From positions 12,495,001-12,559,000 of the forward strand of contig NC_133566.1 in the NCBI RefSeq assembly GCF_048773025.1: a stretch of 64,000 nt of DNA. The letters are read 5' to 3'. This DNA comes from Camelus bactrianus. Its lineage: Eukaryota; Chordata; Mammalia; Artiodactyla; Camelidae. The position numbers were made by a program, and so were the translations under genes. Below are positions 49,620 to 61,690 of the stretch, piece by piece. Within the stretch, counting starts at the first letter, position 1. Each line of letters begins with the position of its first letter. The notes below the pieces were generated by a model. That model had not been told where the DNA came from, made no database searches, and saw only the letters and a program-made list of their open reading frames with translations.

Positions 49620-50712
49620 ACGTCCACATAATTGCTAAAGCCAGTGTCCGTCCTCAGTCTCCACCTTTCCTTGAGCCCTGAGAAGTGTCTGTCACAGTGG
49701 AACACTTCCTCCCTCATCTTTCTTCAGGACGCCACTGGCTTCTCCTCACATCTCTTCTTCCCACCACTGCATGATTCAGAGCTCAAACGTCTTTTCTTCT
49801 CTGTCCACACTCATACCCCATGTGATGTGGTCCAGTCTCCAGGGTGTACACATCTTCTATACGGCTGATGACACTCTCAAAGTTAAAGCTGCCATCCAGA
49901 CTCTCCCCGCTGCACTCTGGACTCAGACATGCTCCTGCCGACGTGACGTCTCCACTTGTCTGTGTCCTAGACATGTCAGAATTAACCCGTCAAGATCAAT
50001 TTCTACTCTTCATACCAAAGCCTGCTCTTCCAACAGCGCTCATCACGGCGGATGGCAACTCCATCTTCACGGCTGCGCAGATCAAAATCCATGGCGGTTT
50101 CCTTAAACCTCTTTCACTGACACCCCTCATTCAATCCTTCAGCAAAGTCGCATTAAATCTACTTGCCAAGTCTGTGACCACTGCTTATGGCCCTCACTGG
50201 TGGTCCAGGCCACCATCATCTTTTGCCTGGATTATTGAGAAACTTCCAAATTCATCTCTTTGGGCCTTCCCTTGCCCTCTTAGGATCTGTTTTCAAAGCA
50301 GAAACCAGCATGATCCTTTTAGTCATTCCCCCTCTGTGGTCTGCTAGCCCTCACACCTCTCTGATTCACATCCTTCTGTGCCCCCACCTTCATTCCACAC
50401 TCTTCTCTTCTTTCTTCCCTGAACACCCCAAGCTTGCCCTCACCTCAGAGCTACTTACTCTATCTGAGATTCTCTTCCTCCAGGCTGCTGTGTGACTAGC
50501 TCCCTCACCTTCCCCTTAATGAATCTACCTTTTACCTCAACCAGCCCTATATTCCCAACCTCCTCGCTCTATTTTTCTATGGCTTTTATAACCTTCTAAT
50601 GTACTACATAATTATTATTCACCACACACAGACTTTCTGTTCTGTTCACTGATGTATCCCCAGGGCAGGTCCTCAATAAATACCTTCTGAACGAACAAAT
50701 GAATGAATGGTC
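49620..50712 (+). repeat. Long L2 3' segment
   Basis: Includes CAGGCCACCATCATCTTTTG and CCTGGATTATTGAGAAACTT. It closes with CACTGATGTATCCCCAGGGC and CAATAAATACCTTCTGAACG. At about 1.1 kb it is the longest L2 here. Plus-strand open frames at 49.8-50.5 kb fall inside it. Confidence 0.8.
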
Positions 50713-52094
50713 TCTTGTTGAATAAGCATGAGGATGAATTTGTAATTTTTTTTTTTACTGAATTGAATCTTTTTCTTTATAAGAATGTCAAGTTTAAGGA
50801 TGCTTTTATTATAAAGGTCAAAATAGAAATAGAAAGTGGGAGAAATTTTTCCTGGATTTGACCCAGAGGCTGGAGGCACAAACCATCACTGACAGACTGA
50901 AAGAAAGAAAGAATTAAAGCGGCAACAAACATATACTGTAGGGCAGAGAAACAGAAAAGCAAACCCACAGGAGCCATGCTTGAATTAAACCTCTAAGTTG
51001 CTCAAAATACTCCCTTATGACAGCAGGAGCCAAATCCATTCGGAGGTTATTTGTTTGGTTGCATGATTTAAAATATCTTAGTTTCATAAAGCTTAATGTA
51101 GATCACATTTTGAAAAGCTTAATCACTTTGCATCAGGCTCGTTTCTTAGGAATTCCTATTCTGAGTCATTTCTCTGTACCTTTTAAAAATTGGTGTTTTT
51201 GTCAGCAGTGATCTAACAGAGACTTGTTGGAGGAAAAATTCTTTCTCCCAATGCTCAAAAAATATTTTTTTTGAAATGAAGATAAAGGAATTTTGAACAT
51301 TCCAACCCAGAATCTATCAGGGGACCTGCGCTCACCATTCCTACCGAGTAGTGAAACCCAGGGAAATGTGCCCCTCCTGAACACGGGAGTCAAGGTTTTC
51401 TTTAGAGTTTGAGGTTACTGCTGTTGGTGAACTGAAGGACATTCGAATACCAGTGCACAGTATGGAGTTCTTTCAGCCAACCTTCCAGCAGAAAGCAGCT
51501 GATAGGTTCTGATCCCCCAAGACGCCGGAGTGAAGAGGACTTTTAGAAAATGCTCAGTCAGCACCAATCGTCCTGGAGGTGGGCAGGGAGAGTGAGGAGT
51601 GGGGAGAGTGACATCAGATGTACCCCATTCCTCGGGGACAAGTCATCCCGCTCAGAGCTTTAGTTGGGTGCAGGGGAGCAAAGAGGGTGGAGGCGCCAGT
51701 GGGCAGAGGTAGATCCCTAAGCCCCTTTGACTACAAGGCTTCTGAGAGGAAGGGGTAAGGATGTCTCAATCCCCAGCTAAGAGTGGGCTGAAACAGACAC
51801 CTAACGTTCACACTTAAACCATGTTTGAAGAAGTTGTCAAAAGACATAAGTGGTCTTGGATAGGGTCTGCGGTCGCTGACATTCAAAGTTATCCATCCAC
51901 CTTGGGAATAAGTCATAGCTCTTGTCTAAATCTCAATTACACTGTCAAAGAAAGGGGACACCATCTTTATTTTGTACTTTTCCATCAGGGCCCTGTCCCT
52001 TTGGACCTGGGGTTCCATCACCCAACTGTTCTCATGCTCATTTTCAGTCTTGCATAGTGAGCCCAAGCTCTCACCAGCATTACATGACATGGGA

Positions 52095-52245
52095 GTTGAA
52101 TGCACAGGATTTGAGTCAGCCAGGTCTGAGTTTTGTCACTAATTCACAGAATGATCACAGGAACCACAGGATATGGTGCATAGCAAACACTTGTCTCATG
52201 GTCTGGTATACAGCAGACTCTCAGTAAATAGTTATTGTTGGTGCT
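52095..52245 (+). repeat. MIR
   Basis: GATTTGAGTCAGCCAGGTCT is the 5' part. CTCAGTAAATAGTTATTGTT is the 3' part. Confidence 0.6.
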
Positions 52246-52414
52246 GCTGCTATGTTATTACAAGCGTGCTAAGGAGACCGTGCCCCAGACAAGCCAGCGC
52301 CTCCTCACTCCTTGCCAAGTACTGTTTGTCACCTCATTTCCCCGCTCTCCCCTGTATTTGATCGCAGTTCTTAGGAATGCTCCTAAAAGAAAACATAGGG
52401 TAAAAGCTTTGTGA

Positions 52415-53515
52415 CACTGGTCTTGGCAATGATTTCATGGACGTGCAGCCAAAAGCATAGAAAAATAGATAAAAAAGCAAAAGAAAAATAGACAGGGGGA
52501 CTACATCAAACTAAAAAGATCTCGTGAAGCAGTGGAAACAGTCAACAGAGTGAAAAGGCAGAGTCATATATCTGATGAAGGATTGGAAGGCAGAGTCATA
52601 TATCTGATGAAGGATTGATTTCCAAGATACATAAGGAACCAATACAACTCAATAGCAAATAATAATGATAATAATAACCCAATGTTTAAATGGTCAGAGG
52701 ACTTGAATAGACATTTCTCCAAAGAAGACATACAGATGGACAACAGGTGCATAAAAAGATGCTCGGCTTCCCTAATCATCAGGGAAATGCAAATCAAAAC
52801 CACAGTGAGATACCACCTCAGCCCTGTCAGGAGAGCTATTACCAAAGAAACACGAGATAACAAGGGTTGGCAAGGATGTGGAGAAATTGGAACCCTTGTG
52901 CAGTTGGTGGGAACGCACAGTGATACAGTTGCTATGGAAAACATTAAGATTCCTGGAAAAGCTGAAGATAGAAATACCAGGGGATCCAGCACGCCCACGT
53001 CAGGGTATTTATCCAAAAAAATTGAAATCAGAATCTCCAAGAGATACCTGCGCTCTCGTGTTCCTTACAGCACTACTGACAACAGCCAAGACATGGAAAC
53101 AACCTAAATGTCCATCGAGAGACGCGTGGATAAAGAAAGTGTTAGTTACACACTTACTTGATACGTGTATACGACGGAAGGGTATTCAGACTGAGCCTGG
53201 GGGGCACTGTGTTAAGTGAAGTAAGCCAGGCAGAGAAGGACAAATACTGCCCGATTCCACTTGCATCAAATATTAAAACAAATACACAAAACCAAAGAGT
53301 GGAATGGTGGTTTCCAGGGGCCTGGAGAGGAGGAAATGGAGAGAGGATGGACACCCACACATAGTTTCAGTTACGTAAGATGAATAATTTCTAGAGATCG
53401 ACGGTACAATATTGTGCAGGCAGTGAAAATTACCGGATTGTACATGTAAATATTTGTTAAAATGGTAGAGCTCATGGTAAGGGTTTTTACCAGACAGAAT
53501 TTTTAAAAATTTTAA
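52415..53515 (+). mobile_element. L1 ORF2 3' end and 3' UTR
   Basis: Runs from GGCAATGATTTCATGGACGT through ACATTTCTCCAAAGAAGACA, GATACCACCTCAGCCCTGTC and GGAGAAATTGGAACCCTTGT. It then continues to CATGGAAACAACCTAAATGT and a 3' UTR. Decayed, with a 32-bp internal duplication near its start. Confidence 0.85.
52555..52618 (+). repeat. 32-bp tandem duplication inside an L1
   Basis: AAGGCAGAGTCATATATCTG begins at 52555 and again at 52587. The two 32-bp copies are identical apart from the last base. Confidence 0.9.
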
Positions 53516-54169
53516 GTGCCTGTTTAGAATGCAGACAACCCGCCTAACCCTTTTCCTTCCTCTTTCTGAGAACTGGATTTGGTTGCTGTTATGTTTTGTT
53601 CCAGACCAGAGGGGCCCTTCCCTCCACCCTGAACTGGGACCCTAGGACAGGCACACACATGCACACAGGTGCACACTCACACGGTTCCAGCACCACACTG
53701 CCCTGCATCGTGTTCCTGCCACTAGGGTGCCCTTCCCCTTGCATATCAATGTCACCCAAAACTTTGAAGACCTTCCCCTTTGCAGTTTTCTATCTCTGCA
53801 CTCACAGAAAACTGGGAAATGTGGAGGGCCGAGCACAGAAATATAGACCCTGATAATCACAGGACAAATACTGAAGGACATAGACGAAGAGTTCTTCTGG
53901 AAAAAGCAGGAATCTAAAAACCAAAGACACCCCAGATCTGTTTGAGCTGTTGGTCCACATCTCCAGACACAGAGGCATCTAGTTAAGAAAACACATTGGG
54001 ACCAATTTCTTCATCTAAACGGTCTGTTCAAGAACAGAGAGAACCCGATGTCCTGCTGGGGATTCTGTCATTCAAACCAGCAACCACGGCAGGCGGGCAG
54101 TAGGGCACAGAGATGGGCGTCCCCAGAGCAGGAAAGGGGAAAATGAGTGACAGTGATGAAGACTGACAT

Positions 54170-54310
54170 CGTTAAGTGTTTGCTGTCAGACAGGTCCTGA
54201 GCTGTCACTTTATGTCCACGTCACCTTTTGAAACCACCCTCTGAACTTGGCATTAGTCCTGATATGCTGGTTTTACAAGGAATACAAGAACTCAAGAGCT
54301 TAGATGCGTG
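54170..54310 (-). repeat. MIR, reverse
   Basis: TTAAGTGTTTGCTGTCAGAC and GTCCTGAGCTGTCACTTTAT, then GCTGGTTTTACAAGGAATAC, fit reverse MIR. Confidence 0.55.
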
Positions 54311-55066
54311 TCCTAGAGTCGCGCATCAAGGAGGTGCAAGAACTGCTACATCCGGAGGAAACACAACTCCCACTTCTCTGCCCCAGACACTCGGCAGGCA
54401 GGGCCTTGGGGACCAGCTCTGTCTCTCCTGAGTCTTCACACTTTGCAGGGCAGCCTTGAGAGAGGAAGGAAACGGACGGAGCCACTAACCAGAGGCACCA
54501 ATGCCACATGTGAGCTTAGTTCTTCACTCCCTTCCTCCCCTAAACCAGACTGGCCCCCACAGCCCACCTCCTCATCCCCATCACGTTTCCAGCCTGGGTT
54601 TCCTTCTCCTGGAGGGCCCGACCCCTCTTCCCTGCACCTCATCCGTCTCCCTCGCCCCGTTCACTCAGCATCTCCCTACTTCCTGAGCTCTTTTCCCGCT
54701 TCCATCATCTGAGTAGATTCTACCTCTGGGTTTTGGTGGATTCCAGCAAGAATAATGCTGGCATATGAGCACTTTGTATGTACCGTGCACTGTACAAGGA
54801 CCCTCCAAACCCACCACACCCTCCGCCATTTGTTTTCCAATACAAGAGGTCAAAGTTCCATGTTATGCAAACAAAACTTCAACAGACTTTATCAGTCTGT
54901 AATTTGACTTTCCCATTGGTAATACTGCCTTTTTCATAGACAGAAAATTGAGAGCAATGATTATTTTTAACCTAAATTTTTGTTTTAATATTCCATTCGC
55001 TTTGAGATAAAACATTTTTCAACACCCCCCCAACACACACACACACACACAAAGAAAGGCACTTAC

Positions 55067-55182
55067 CATCAGTGAGGCTGACTGAGAGCTTTCTTCCTCA
55101 ACTTTCTACCAACCAAGATTATTAACCCCAAAAAACAGCTTCTCTAATAACTCTATGCTAAATGCAGTAGGCACCTTTCTTT
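55067..55182 (-). other. IL1RL1: Candidate distal non-coding exon 1 of IL1RL1
   Basis: On the minus strand this block ends in GATG followed by a perfect GTAAGT donor at 55066-55061. Its body contains AGAAAGTTGAGGAAGAAAG, which matches the human IL1RL1 5' untranslated sequence as I remember it, and the flanking bases align loosely. The 5' limit (about 55182) is set by that remembered alignment, not by any visible start signal. Joined to exon 2 it gives a leader ahead of the ATG at 42295. The human gene is known to use a distal and a proximal first exon. I did not locate the proximal one. Confidence 0.6.
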
Positions 55183-55199
55183 AAAAACCTCCCATTTTC

Positions 55200-55237
55200 C
55201 TTATCAGTTCAGACACAGGAACCAGTCACTGATAAGC
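55200..55237. promoter_or_regulatory. Paired GATA motifs upstream of the IL1RL1 distal exon
   Basis: Two WGATAR sites in opposite orientations lie 20-55 bp upstream of the presumed IL1RL1 start: TGATAA read on the minus strand at 55201-55206 and TGATAAG on the plus strand at 55230-55236. GATA elements are known in the distal ST2 promoter used in mast cells and other haematopoietic cells. No TATA box is obvious. The motif match is direct; the regulatory role is inferred. Confidence 0.5.
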
Positions 55238-55644
55238 TGAAACCGATGAAGTGCACTGTTAAATACCAACTTCGGTTTTCACCACATCGCCTACTTGAAA
55301 GACCTCTGATGAAGCTGCTTCCAATTGTAACATTCTCTCCATAGACGGTCGCATTTTCTCAACTCGATTTTATCTCCCCCGTGGGTGATAGTCTCAGCAA
55401 AACTTCCCCGACTCCATCTAGGTGACGGGTCACTCAGTGCCCTTATAGTGAGTTGATGGCTGCAACTTTGCAAAAGCTGCAGCTCTGAGAACAACAGCGC
55501 ACATTTCTGACAGCAAGTTTTACTGTTGATGTCCCGATGTCAATGTTTGGAAAACTCTGATGCGTTCTGGGTGCTGCCGGTAAGTGAATGCCAGGCTCTG
55601 TGTGCAAGGATTTTTTTGGACATGCTGTCCCCTGCACTCCTTAG

Positions 55645-55740
55645 AGGCTTACCAGGGGCTCAGAGAGGTTGACTAACTACCTTACTTGAGGCAACAGCCT
55701 GTTCAAGGTAAAGCCAGAATCCAAAGCATCCATAACTGGC
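55645..55740 (-). repeat. MIR fragment, reverse
   Basis: GGCTCAGAGAGGTTGACTAA and GGTAAAGCCAGAATCCAAAG fit the reverse MIR core, upstream of the IL1RL1 distal exon. Confidence 0.55.
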
Positions 55741-57370
55741 CTCTTCCCACGTGTCCAGCTGGCCAGTCTTGGGCATTTGCAATACAGGTCTGTGGACACA
55801 CGTTGCAACTATTAGAATTCTGAATAAAGCAACTTTAATCATCATGTGATTTTCTTTTACAAAATGTTGGTGACTTTCAAATGATCGAAATGTACCATCT
55901 GCCAAAGGACTCTCTGGTAACAGTAGGAAGAGCAGGAGCTTTCAATACAAAGTTTTCCTCTTCCTAACAGTGCGGCTTTGGGCATATTTCATAACCTCTC
56001 CAAATCTGTTGTGCAAAGGGCACTGTTATCAATGGTAAATGAACAATCGGTACGGGGGCTCAACCACAGTAATGAGCACTGGTACCTCTCTGCCCTATCA
56101 TATCCTCAACCCGCTGTAAAACTTCACTTTAAAAAAAAAAACTTCAAAATGTATTTTCTTTCATAGTTGCTTCCAGATTCCAGTCTCACCAAGGGAGCCA
56201 AATCCATCTTTTCTTCTTACCTAAGTTTGCCTTACAGACAAGATGAAATTCTGCAGCAAAACCCAGTTATCTATTACACAATCTTTACACAGAGCATACT
56301 TTTACACGGGGTCAGCTATCATTTCTTCCCCCTGGCTGGAGAACAGGAGAAAATACACTTAAACAATAAACCAAGCAGTTCTGTTGATGTGTCCACATTA
56401 GATGGGACTCCGGGACAGATGTCTGAGACCCACTACTGATCTCAAAGGACATACGCTTTACAAAAAATTGGAGGGGGCAGATATGAATGTAGCATTTTTC
56501 CAAATTTGAAATTTTTGAGTGGAAATTAGACATTTGCAACAATCTGAATATTTTTAAAAATCAGAGCAGGTTATGGAGAAATTATAGTGTATACCCTTTT
56601 TTCAAGAGTGGAATTTTGGAACAGAGTGGAACAGAGAGCCCTGCCTCTCTGCACTGCTCAGCACCAGCCCAGGAGTTCCTGGTGTGGCTGAGTTATGTTT
56701 TTGCTCTACATCCAGATCTCTCGATATCCCTTATCATCATATGAGCATTAAGGCAGCAGGACAGTGGTTAGAAACCTGAGCCAATTCTGCCGTGCAATCT
56801 GTCTTTCAAAGATTTTCTCAGCGTTGGCACTTAGATAACTGACTGTTATCAGGGTGACTAATGTTTTCAATGTTTCCATTAACAGTTCAAGACATTTCAT
56901 AAAGTCCAGCGGGGCCAACATCTGTCAAGGTCCACCCGTTTTTGTAATAAAGAAAGGAACATCTGATGGAAGATAGAGGGGCCTCGGCAGCCATGGGGGG
57001 CTTCAGGAAGTTTCTCTTTAATAACCCCTCTCTCTGCAAGGGCTCTGCAAAATGCAGAAACCAGAGATTCCTGCTGAAGCACCCAACTAGCAGGGGGAGC
57101 CTGGAGGAGCCCAGGAGGGACCACAGCTTGCCTCTTTAGGGCTCTCTCCTCAGTCCCGAAGATCTTTGATGGTGCCAGCCATACCCACTAAAAACGACTT
57201 GGAGGTGATTCTCCTAAACCCCAGAACAGATGGAAGGAAATAGTTCTTTGCTGAGGAGCAGACTGTGGCAACTCACCATTCAGTGACATGAAAGGAGAGA
57301 TTAAAGCTGGCCAGACTTATTCATCTGAAATGAGAAGACCAGACTGGCTGGAAGAGTAGAAATGTGTTTG

Positions 57371-57402
57371 CTGTGTGTGTGTGTGTGTCTGTGTGTGTGT
57401 GT

Positions 57403-57438
<36 letters not shown>
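57371..57438 (+). repeat. TG microsatellite
   Basis: About 68 bp of TG units with three TCTG or TTTG interruptions. Confidence 0.85.
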
Positions 57439-57441
<3 letters not shown>

Positions 57442-57739
57442 TGGTACGCCCACACGTGTGTGTAAGATCTTTTTTTCCTCCTTTTTCAGTTTAATTAGGT
57501 AGAATTACTCAGTTTGACTGCACATATACATTGCATGTAAATACATATATACAATATACGTCACGTTTTTAGTTTACATATGCGTACTGTTTATTGTTTC
57601 TAAAAACAGATTGGAGTTTTAGCTTTTTAAATTTATCAGTGGAATAAAGCTAGCCACAAAATAAGAATCAACAGAATGTGGTAATCCAATCATAAAGGAC
57701 AGTCAGATATGCCTGATGTGTTTAAGATCTTATCTGTGT

Positions 57740-58135
57740 GTTTGAATGTGGGTTCTGTCCCCATGGAGTGGACATCTTAGCTCTGGACCCAAACCTAAAG
57801 TAAAGCTTTTAAATGTCAAAAGTCTCAGTGACTTGCCAAAAAAGAAAAGTTAGCTGATCTTCCTTGCATCTTGGAGACTTAGAACACTTGGTTCCGACCC
57901 ACTACCAATTCTGCAACTCTTTAACAACCCAGAGTCCCCCCTGTGATGTCTGCTAATTCCTGGGGCTCATGATCTCAGGGTCACTCTGTCTCAGGAGACC
58001 CTGAAGTGGAACCCCCCAGCTAAGGCATCCTCAGATTCCTGACTCTCAAAAAAATGCATGAGATAAGAAATGTCCATCGCTTAGGCTCCCACATTTTAGA
58101 GTCGTTTGTTATGCAGCAGTAGATAATCACTAGTT
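57740..58135 (+). mobile_element. MaLR (MLT1-type) LTR relic
   Basis: The right part matches an MLT1-type ERVL-MaLR LTR: GAGACCCTGAAGTGGAACCC, CCCAGCTAAGGCATCCTCAG and TTTGTTATGCAGCAGTAGAT. No internal region was seen, so it looks like an old solo or partial LTR. The left edge is a guess. Confidence 0.6.
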
Positions 58136-59799
58136 GACAATAACATGTCTATCACTACTTCCTTTGTGACTCTATCAGCAAGGAGGTGGAAGGCAGGGGT
58201 GCTCGCTGGTATGAAATGACTTTTATTCAAAAATTGAACTTCTAGCCCTGCTTACTAGGCCTTTTGCAATCAGAAAGCTGCTTCTGGTTTATCTCTTGGG
58301 TTTCCACTATCAGAGGCAACTTTCTAGGTTAGAAATTGTTCCACAGTTCTTAAAAGCACTCCTTCCTTAGCCTAATCAGGTAAAACATCTTCCCTTTCAC
58401 ATGTTCGTTCTGTACATTCAACAGATCTTTGTCCACGTATCTGATGTGTTTTATCATAGAAAGCAATGGTTGATGACAAACGCTGCCTTTGATGCCATCT
58501 GAGAGGCCTCCTGGGGACACGTCTCTGTGGGCAGTGGGATGGCCCACATGAGGCTACCCAGAGCGCAGACACTGCAGTAGGAAAGGCAAGGGTTCAGGGG
58601 AGCAGAGGGCGAGGCCCAGGCTGGACCTCGGGCAGGGGCTCCATGACCTTGGGCAGACTTGCCTTGATCACAAGTGTTCTCATCCTGACATGATGCCTTC
58701 TCGCAGTGGCCTGTGCTCCCTGGAGTCTCACACAGACGCCTTGGCTTCTGACACAGTGGGTGTGTGACGTGTGGGCTGTGCGCTCCACACTCCCCTGTGT
58801 GCTGGCCTTCCTTCCCCGGGGTCTCGGTCTCAGCCCCGCCCACTAACACTGAAGGAGCGTAAGTGGAAAGGCCCAGCTGTAGGTCCTCATCCTGCTCTTT
58901 CCTCCTGTTTAAATAAATGGCAACCTTTTCCTTCACGGCCCCACATCTTCTAAAAGCTACAACTCCGGAAGTTCCTCTGGGGCTGGTAAAAATTGAAACA
59001 TGGACATCATTAGCTCAAATTCTCCAGTCCTGTAAATGTTCACGGCAGATTATCTTCTGAGATCAAGTCCAGATATTTTGAAGCATTCCAAGAAAATTTA
59101 GACTTAGGAACGGAAGAGGCTTGTGGAGGGAAAAAGAAGGTAACTTCACAGAGACCTCACGCATGTGTTTTCAGGAAGTCACTTTAGTCATCTACTTAAA
59201 ATTGTTTTTCTTCAATGTCCTGTCCAGTTCTCCTGAAACCAACTTCCGTAATTGATTTTAAACTTTTAAAACAACAAGAATCTGATTTATTTCTTCATAT
59301 GACTCCTGGGGGTCAGGAACCAGGGAGTGGCTTCACAGGGTGGCTCCGGCTTGAGGTCCCTCATAGGACTTCAGTCAAGCTGGTGGCCGGGGCCACAGTT
59401 TCTAAGGATTCGATGGGAGCTGGACGGTTCTCCCTCAAGCTCAGTGGTTGCCCTGCACCATAGCTCGGATCACGCCTCCAAGCAAAAAGCCCCAGTGATG
59501 TGAAGTTACCTAAACAGTTTTCCTTCTTTCAAAGTGCACAGTGCCTGCTGTTCAAAGCCTGGATTAAATTTTCCTGCAGGTAATGTCCACCTTTCCAATT
59601 ATTTATGGTGGAAGAGCTAGTCATGTTACTGAACGATCAGCTTTGATTACAGCCATCTCTTGCTAAAAATCAGTTAGTAGATCATTGCTGTTGACCAAAT
59701 AAACTCACAAGGCCTTGGCCTGAAAACCTGGTCCTTCTTTATTTCCCACTTTTGTTCTTACCAAAATATTTTTTCCCAAGAAAAATCTCATGTTTTCAG

Positions 59800-59945
59800 G
59801 CCAGTTATTAGAAGCAGAGTCTTTGTTTCAAACCCTGCCTGAGCTTTCATTTTCTGATCTGTAAAATGAGAAGAGCGTGTCTCTCTCCGAGGCATAGTTG
59901 GCATAGTTTATGTGAAGCACTCAGCAGAGAGTCTGTCTCATAACA
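59800..59945 (+). repeat. MIR fragment
   Basis: TTTCATTTTCTGATCTGTAA, AATGAGAAGAGCGTGTCTCT and GAAGCACTCAGCAGAGAGTC fit the 3' half of MIR. Confidence 0.6.
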
Positions 59946-60289
59946 GACGGATTAACGTGCCCATCCTGTTTCCCAGCAAGACTGTCATTTCCTCAGGAAC
60001 AGATCTGTAATGAATTTCCCTGTCTGCCCCATGACCTAAAGCTAGGCAGTGGGCGACAATGGCTAAAAGCATCGGCCTTGTAAATAACCCCTGGCTTTGT
60101 TGATTCATCCAGAAGTGTAAACACTGAGTGTTCCCTGAATTACAGACCACAGACCCACGCAAAGCAGCAAGAATACCACCGAGAGCAGACACAGACGCAT
60201 CCCTGCCCCAGGGGAGTGTGTTGCAGGAAACAGATGCCAATCAAATATATACCCCCTCAAAAAATGTACAACGTACTCGGTCTTCTCAT

Positions 60290-61690
60290 TTCAGTATATT
60301 TTATGTCCTATCGCCAGATTAATATTTCAATTCCTTTGCTGAAAATCATTCAGTGGCTTCCTATTGCCTTCAAAATAAAGTCCAACATCCCTGGCGGTGA
60401 CGCCTGTCAGGCTGAGAGGTGCAGGGGTCTATGGAAACATACGACAAGGAAATTTGACCTAGAGCTGGGCCGTCAAGGGAGGTCCTTCTGAGGAAGCATC
60501 ATGGATGCGTGACCTGCAGGAGGAACGGCCACGAACAGGGCGCAGAGAGGAGGGGAAAGCATTGCAAGCAAAGGAAGCGGTGCAAAGCCCTACGGCAGGA
60601 GGAGCAAGCCAACACGAGAGCTGAAAGCAGGGCCACGGGGCTGGCAAACAGGGCGTACGGTGGGGTCCTCAGGTCACGTGAAGCATTTTGAGCCACGGGA
60701 CCCAACAGAAGAGTTTTAAGTAGGGAGGTTACTTGGGCCCAGCAGGGTCAGGAAGAAATTAGAAATATGTGGAGATGAGTGGGATGTGGAGATGAGCGTT
60801 TCAGGTACAGTTACTGCACAGCAATCTACCTCCCAGTTTATCAGCTTAGAACGACCTTTTGATTATGCTGATGGAGCCAGTGCTTCTGGACCGTGTTCAG
60901 GCCATGGGGAGGGACACGCAAGCATGGCGGAGTGAGCAGCGGTGCACACGGCTCTACCATGCGCCGCTCTGTAATGTCTGAGGCTCTCACTGGGAAGGCA
61001 AAAGCCGGAGGTGAGTTGATGGCCAGAGACTGGAATCGTCCAAAAGGCTTGCTCACTCACTTGTGTGGCCACGGCGGAGAGGACACGAAGACGAGGTCTG
61101 CCGACCCAAGTGCCCACATGTGACCGCATTGTGTGGCTTGGCTTCCTAACAGCATGGTGGTGTCATCTCCTCAGGTCGCCAGCCCGAGAGCTCCAGCAAG
61201 CAAGGTAAAGCTGTGTGCCTCTCATGCCCCAGCTCTGAGGTCACACAGGGCTACTTTAATGGCTCCCCATCAGACAGTGCTGTCCCAAGTGCACGCAGAT
61301 TCAAGGGCCCAGAACATGGACCCTATTTCCCAATAGGTGGCATCTCAAAGAGCTTGGGGGCAACGTTTAAATTAGCAAAACCTGCAATAAGCGATTTCAG
61401 TAGACATGGTGATAGGTGAGGGTAGCTTGGACGAAGGTGGTGGTAGCAGAGGTGGAGAAAAGTAACTAAGAGGTAAACGTTAGCAGGACTTGGTGAGAGG
61501 ATGGATGGAAGGGAAGCAGTGAGCTTTCCAGGCTGTGCATCAGAGTGGATGGCCGTGCCCCTGACTAAGCTGTGGCACAGAAAAGAGGACCACTTGCTTG
61601 TTTTGCTGTGTGAGGAGGATAACTCGAATTTGGTTTGGGAAATGTTGAGTTGCGAGAGACTTCGAGACACTTGAATGAAAGTCAAGTGAA
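60290..61690. repeat. L2-like blocks in both orientations
   Basis: A short plus-oriented piece (CATTCAGTGGCTTCCTATTG, about 60345-60385) is followed by reverse-oriented L2-like sequence: GAGTTTTAAGTAGGGAGGTT near 60712 and GCAGGACTTGGTGAGAGGAT near 61483. Family and edges are uncertain. Confidence 0.45.

Larger units (their letters stand above)
42445..55066 (-). other. IL1RL1 intron 1
   Basis: A 12.6-kb presumed intron between the distal exon and exon 2. It contains several L1 and L2 relics, one L2 interrupted by an L1, and MIR fragments. A proximal alternative first exon is expected from the human gene but was not identified. The stretches 42.5-44.1, 47.5-48.0 and 50.7-52.1 kb show nothing recognised. 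Confidence 0.55.

Noticed and set aside
49632-50495. Overlapping plus-strand open frames up to 167 codons
   Set aside because: They lie in a long L2 segment and follow no single preserved frame.
52564-53219. Open frames of 113-158 codons on both strands
   Set aside because: They lie in decayed L1 ORF2 and 3' UTR sequence, not host genes.
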